Shown here: positions 63,359 to 64,000 of the stretch, in pieces
Position numbering within the stretch: position 1 is the stretch's first letter
Layout: every line of letters begins with the position of its first letter
From: Rhodopseudomonas palustris HaA2
GTDB taxonomy: Bacteria; Pseudomonadota; Alphaproteobacteria; Rhizobiales; Xanthobacteraceae
Assembly: GCF_000013365.1 (NCBI RefSeq)
Contig: NC_007778.1
Location: 496,001-560,000, forward strand
Direction of reading: 5' to 3'
Length of the DNA stretch: 64,000 bases
Translations under genes and position numbers: made by a program
Notes under the pieces: model-generated
Told to the model about the DNA's origin: nothing
Databases searched by the model: none
What the model saw: only the letters and a program-made list of their open reading frames with translations

Positions 63359-63861
63359 AAGCCGCCGGCGATCTTCAGGCACGCCTTTTCGAGACGCAAT
63401 TTCAGCGCCGTGAGCTGCTGGACCAGATCCTCCAGCGATTCATTCGACAAACCTTCGAAGATGAAGTCGTTCAGAGACTGCTCCTCGGCGGCGAAGCTCG
63501 CGATCGACTTGTAGGCCTTGTCGGAGAGAGACAGCTTCACCACCCTGGCGTCGGTCGGATCCGGCCTGCGGCGCACCAGCGCCTTCTTCTCCAGGAGCTT
63601 GGACTGGGTGGTAATGAACGACGAATCGACGTGCATCGCCTTGGCGACGTGCCGCACCGATACGCCCTCGCCCTCGTCGAGATCCATCACCGCCATCAGA
63701 ATCGCGAATTGCGGGCCGCTGATCCCGAGGTTCTTGGCGCGATAATGGCGGATCTCGTCCAGAAAGACGGCGACATTGGTGGTGATCGAGGCGAACCGAC
63801 GCGTCAGATCGCGCTCCGGTCCGGCCGCGCCGGCAATTGGATCTTTGATATGCTTCTTCAT
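63355..63861 (-). CDS. MarR family transcriptional regulator
   Basis: Winged-helix regulator of 168 residues. The core is HYRAKNLGISGPQFAILMAV (helices before the wing), VSVRHVAKAMHVDSSFITTQ (recognition helix), then SKLLEKKALVRRRPDPTDAR with the DPTDAR wing motif of MarR proteins, and VVKLSLSDKAYKSI. It has longer N and C termini than MarR (144). A near-perfect palindrome lies upstream of its start (63899-63916) and is a likely operator for autoregulation. ATG at 63861 begins MKKHIKD. Ligand and regulon unknown. The gene starts close to the window's right edge; what lies beyond 64000 is not seen. Confidence 0.88.
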   Translation of the reverse strand: MKKHIKDPIAGAAGPERDLTRRFASITTNVAVFLDEIRHYRAKNLGISGPQFAILMAVMDLDEGEGVSVRHVAKAMHVDSSFITTQSKLLEKKALVRRRPDPTDARVVKLSLSDKAYKSIASFAAEEQSLNDFIFEGLSNESLEDLVQQLTALKLRLEKACLKIAGGF

Positions 63862-63898
63862 CGCTGGGATGCGGCCCGGAAAAGCTGAATTTTTATAA

Positions 63899-63916
63899 TA
63901 GTTTCTCAATAAACTA
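63899..63916. promoter_or_regulatory. Palindrome upstream of the MarR gene, candidate operator
   Basis: TAGTTT-CTCAAT-AAACTA: two perfect 6-bp arms, six bases apart, in an AT-rich patch 38-55 bp before the MarR ATG. TATAAT-like sequence on the minus strand (TATTATAAAAA) lies beside it. This size suits a MarR dimer site. Confidence 0.55.
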
Positions 63917-64000
63917 AGTCAGCTACAGACACAAGCTGAAATGCTTCCGGAACAGGCGCGTGCTGCGAAACCAGGCGCGCGATGCCCTCCTGTCGGACAC

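Overview
The window reads as chromosomal DNA of a high-GC alphaproteobacterium of the Nitrobacteraceae (Bradyrhizobium/Rhodopseudomonas) group, most likely a purple non-sulfur phototroph close to Rhodopseudomonas palustris. The reasons are the Rhizobiales-type block pckA / chvI-chvG-hprK-EIIA-HPr, a bacteriochlorophyll gene (bchO) preceded by two perfect PpsR-type sites, an RpoE-ChrR type sigma/anti-sigma pair, and several families of intergenic palindromes of the kind common in this group. The species is an inference; no rRNA gene is present.

Layout. 0-4.1 kb: 3' part of a methionine gamma-lyase-like gene, a PAS-GGDEF-EAL protein, an orphan Phd/YefM antitoxin and tRNA-Glu(CTC). 4.4-11.9 kb: DUF6476-like membrane protein, rluD, rpoH with its terminator, an unknown 120-residue protein, a divergent persulfide-dioxygenase-like / TauE pair, an exonuclease-endonuclease-phosphatase protein with a lysine-rich tail, and an exported protein with two HxT motifs. 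12-18.8 kb: pckA, a HugZ-like protein, then chvI, chvG, hprK, EIIA-Man and HPr, which together form the conserved envelope-stress and carbon-regulation block of Rhizobiales. 18.9-22.5 kb: a GT39-type membrane protein and lepA. 22.5-24.9 kb: a compact restriction-modification-repair cassette (C5 methyltransferase, Vsr, putative restriction enzyme) wedged between lepA and aceK. 25-31.1 kb: aceK, a CysZ/EI24-like protein, bchO, cysK and an HNH endonuclease.

31.6-46.2 kb: the most distinctive locus. A free STN-domain protein with a TonB-C-like tail, an ECF sigma factor, a FecR-like anti-sigma factor and a 4007-residue two-partner-type exoprotein all lie on the + strand. 46.2-48.0 kb: a scar of broken genes, namely a 5'-nucleotidase with a nonsense codon, the C-terminal Toprim half of a JetD/DUF2220 protein, and a methyltransferase lacking its N terminus.

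48-64 kb: a 33-residue membrane peptide, the RpoE/ChrR-like pair, an AI-2E family transporter, a chemotaxis receptor, an esterase-like hydrolase, LrgA/LrgB, an AbrB-family membrane protein, a PRC-barrel protein, a single-domain response regulator next to a GAF-HWE/HisKA_2 kinase, dsbB, tRNA-Leu(CAA), a degenerate alpha/beta-hydrolase and a MarR regulator. Palindromic repeats occur between genes throughout; two copies of a 98-bp double-hairpin element differ at about six positions.
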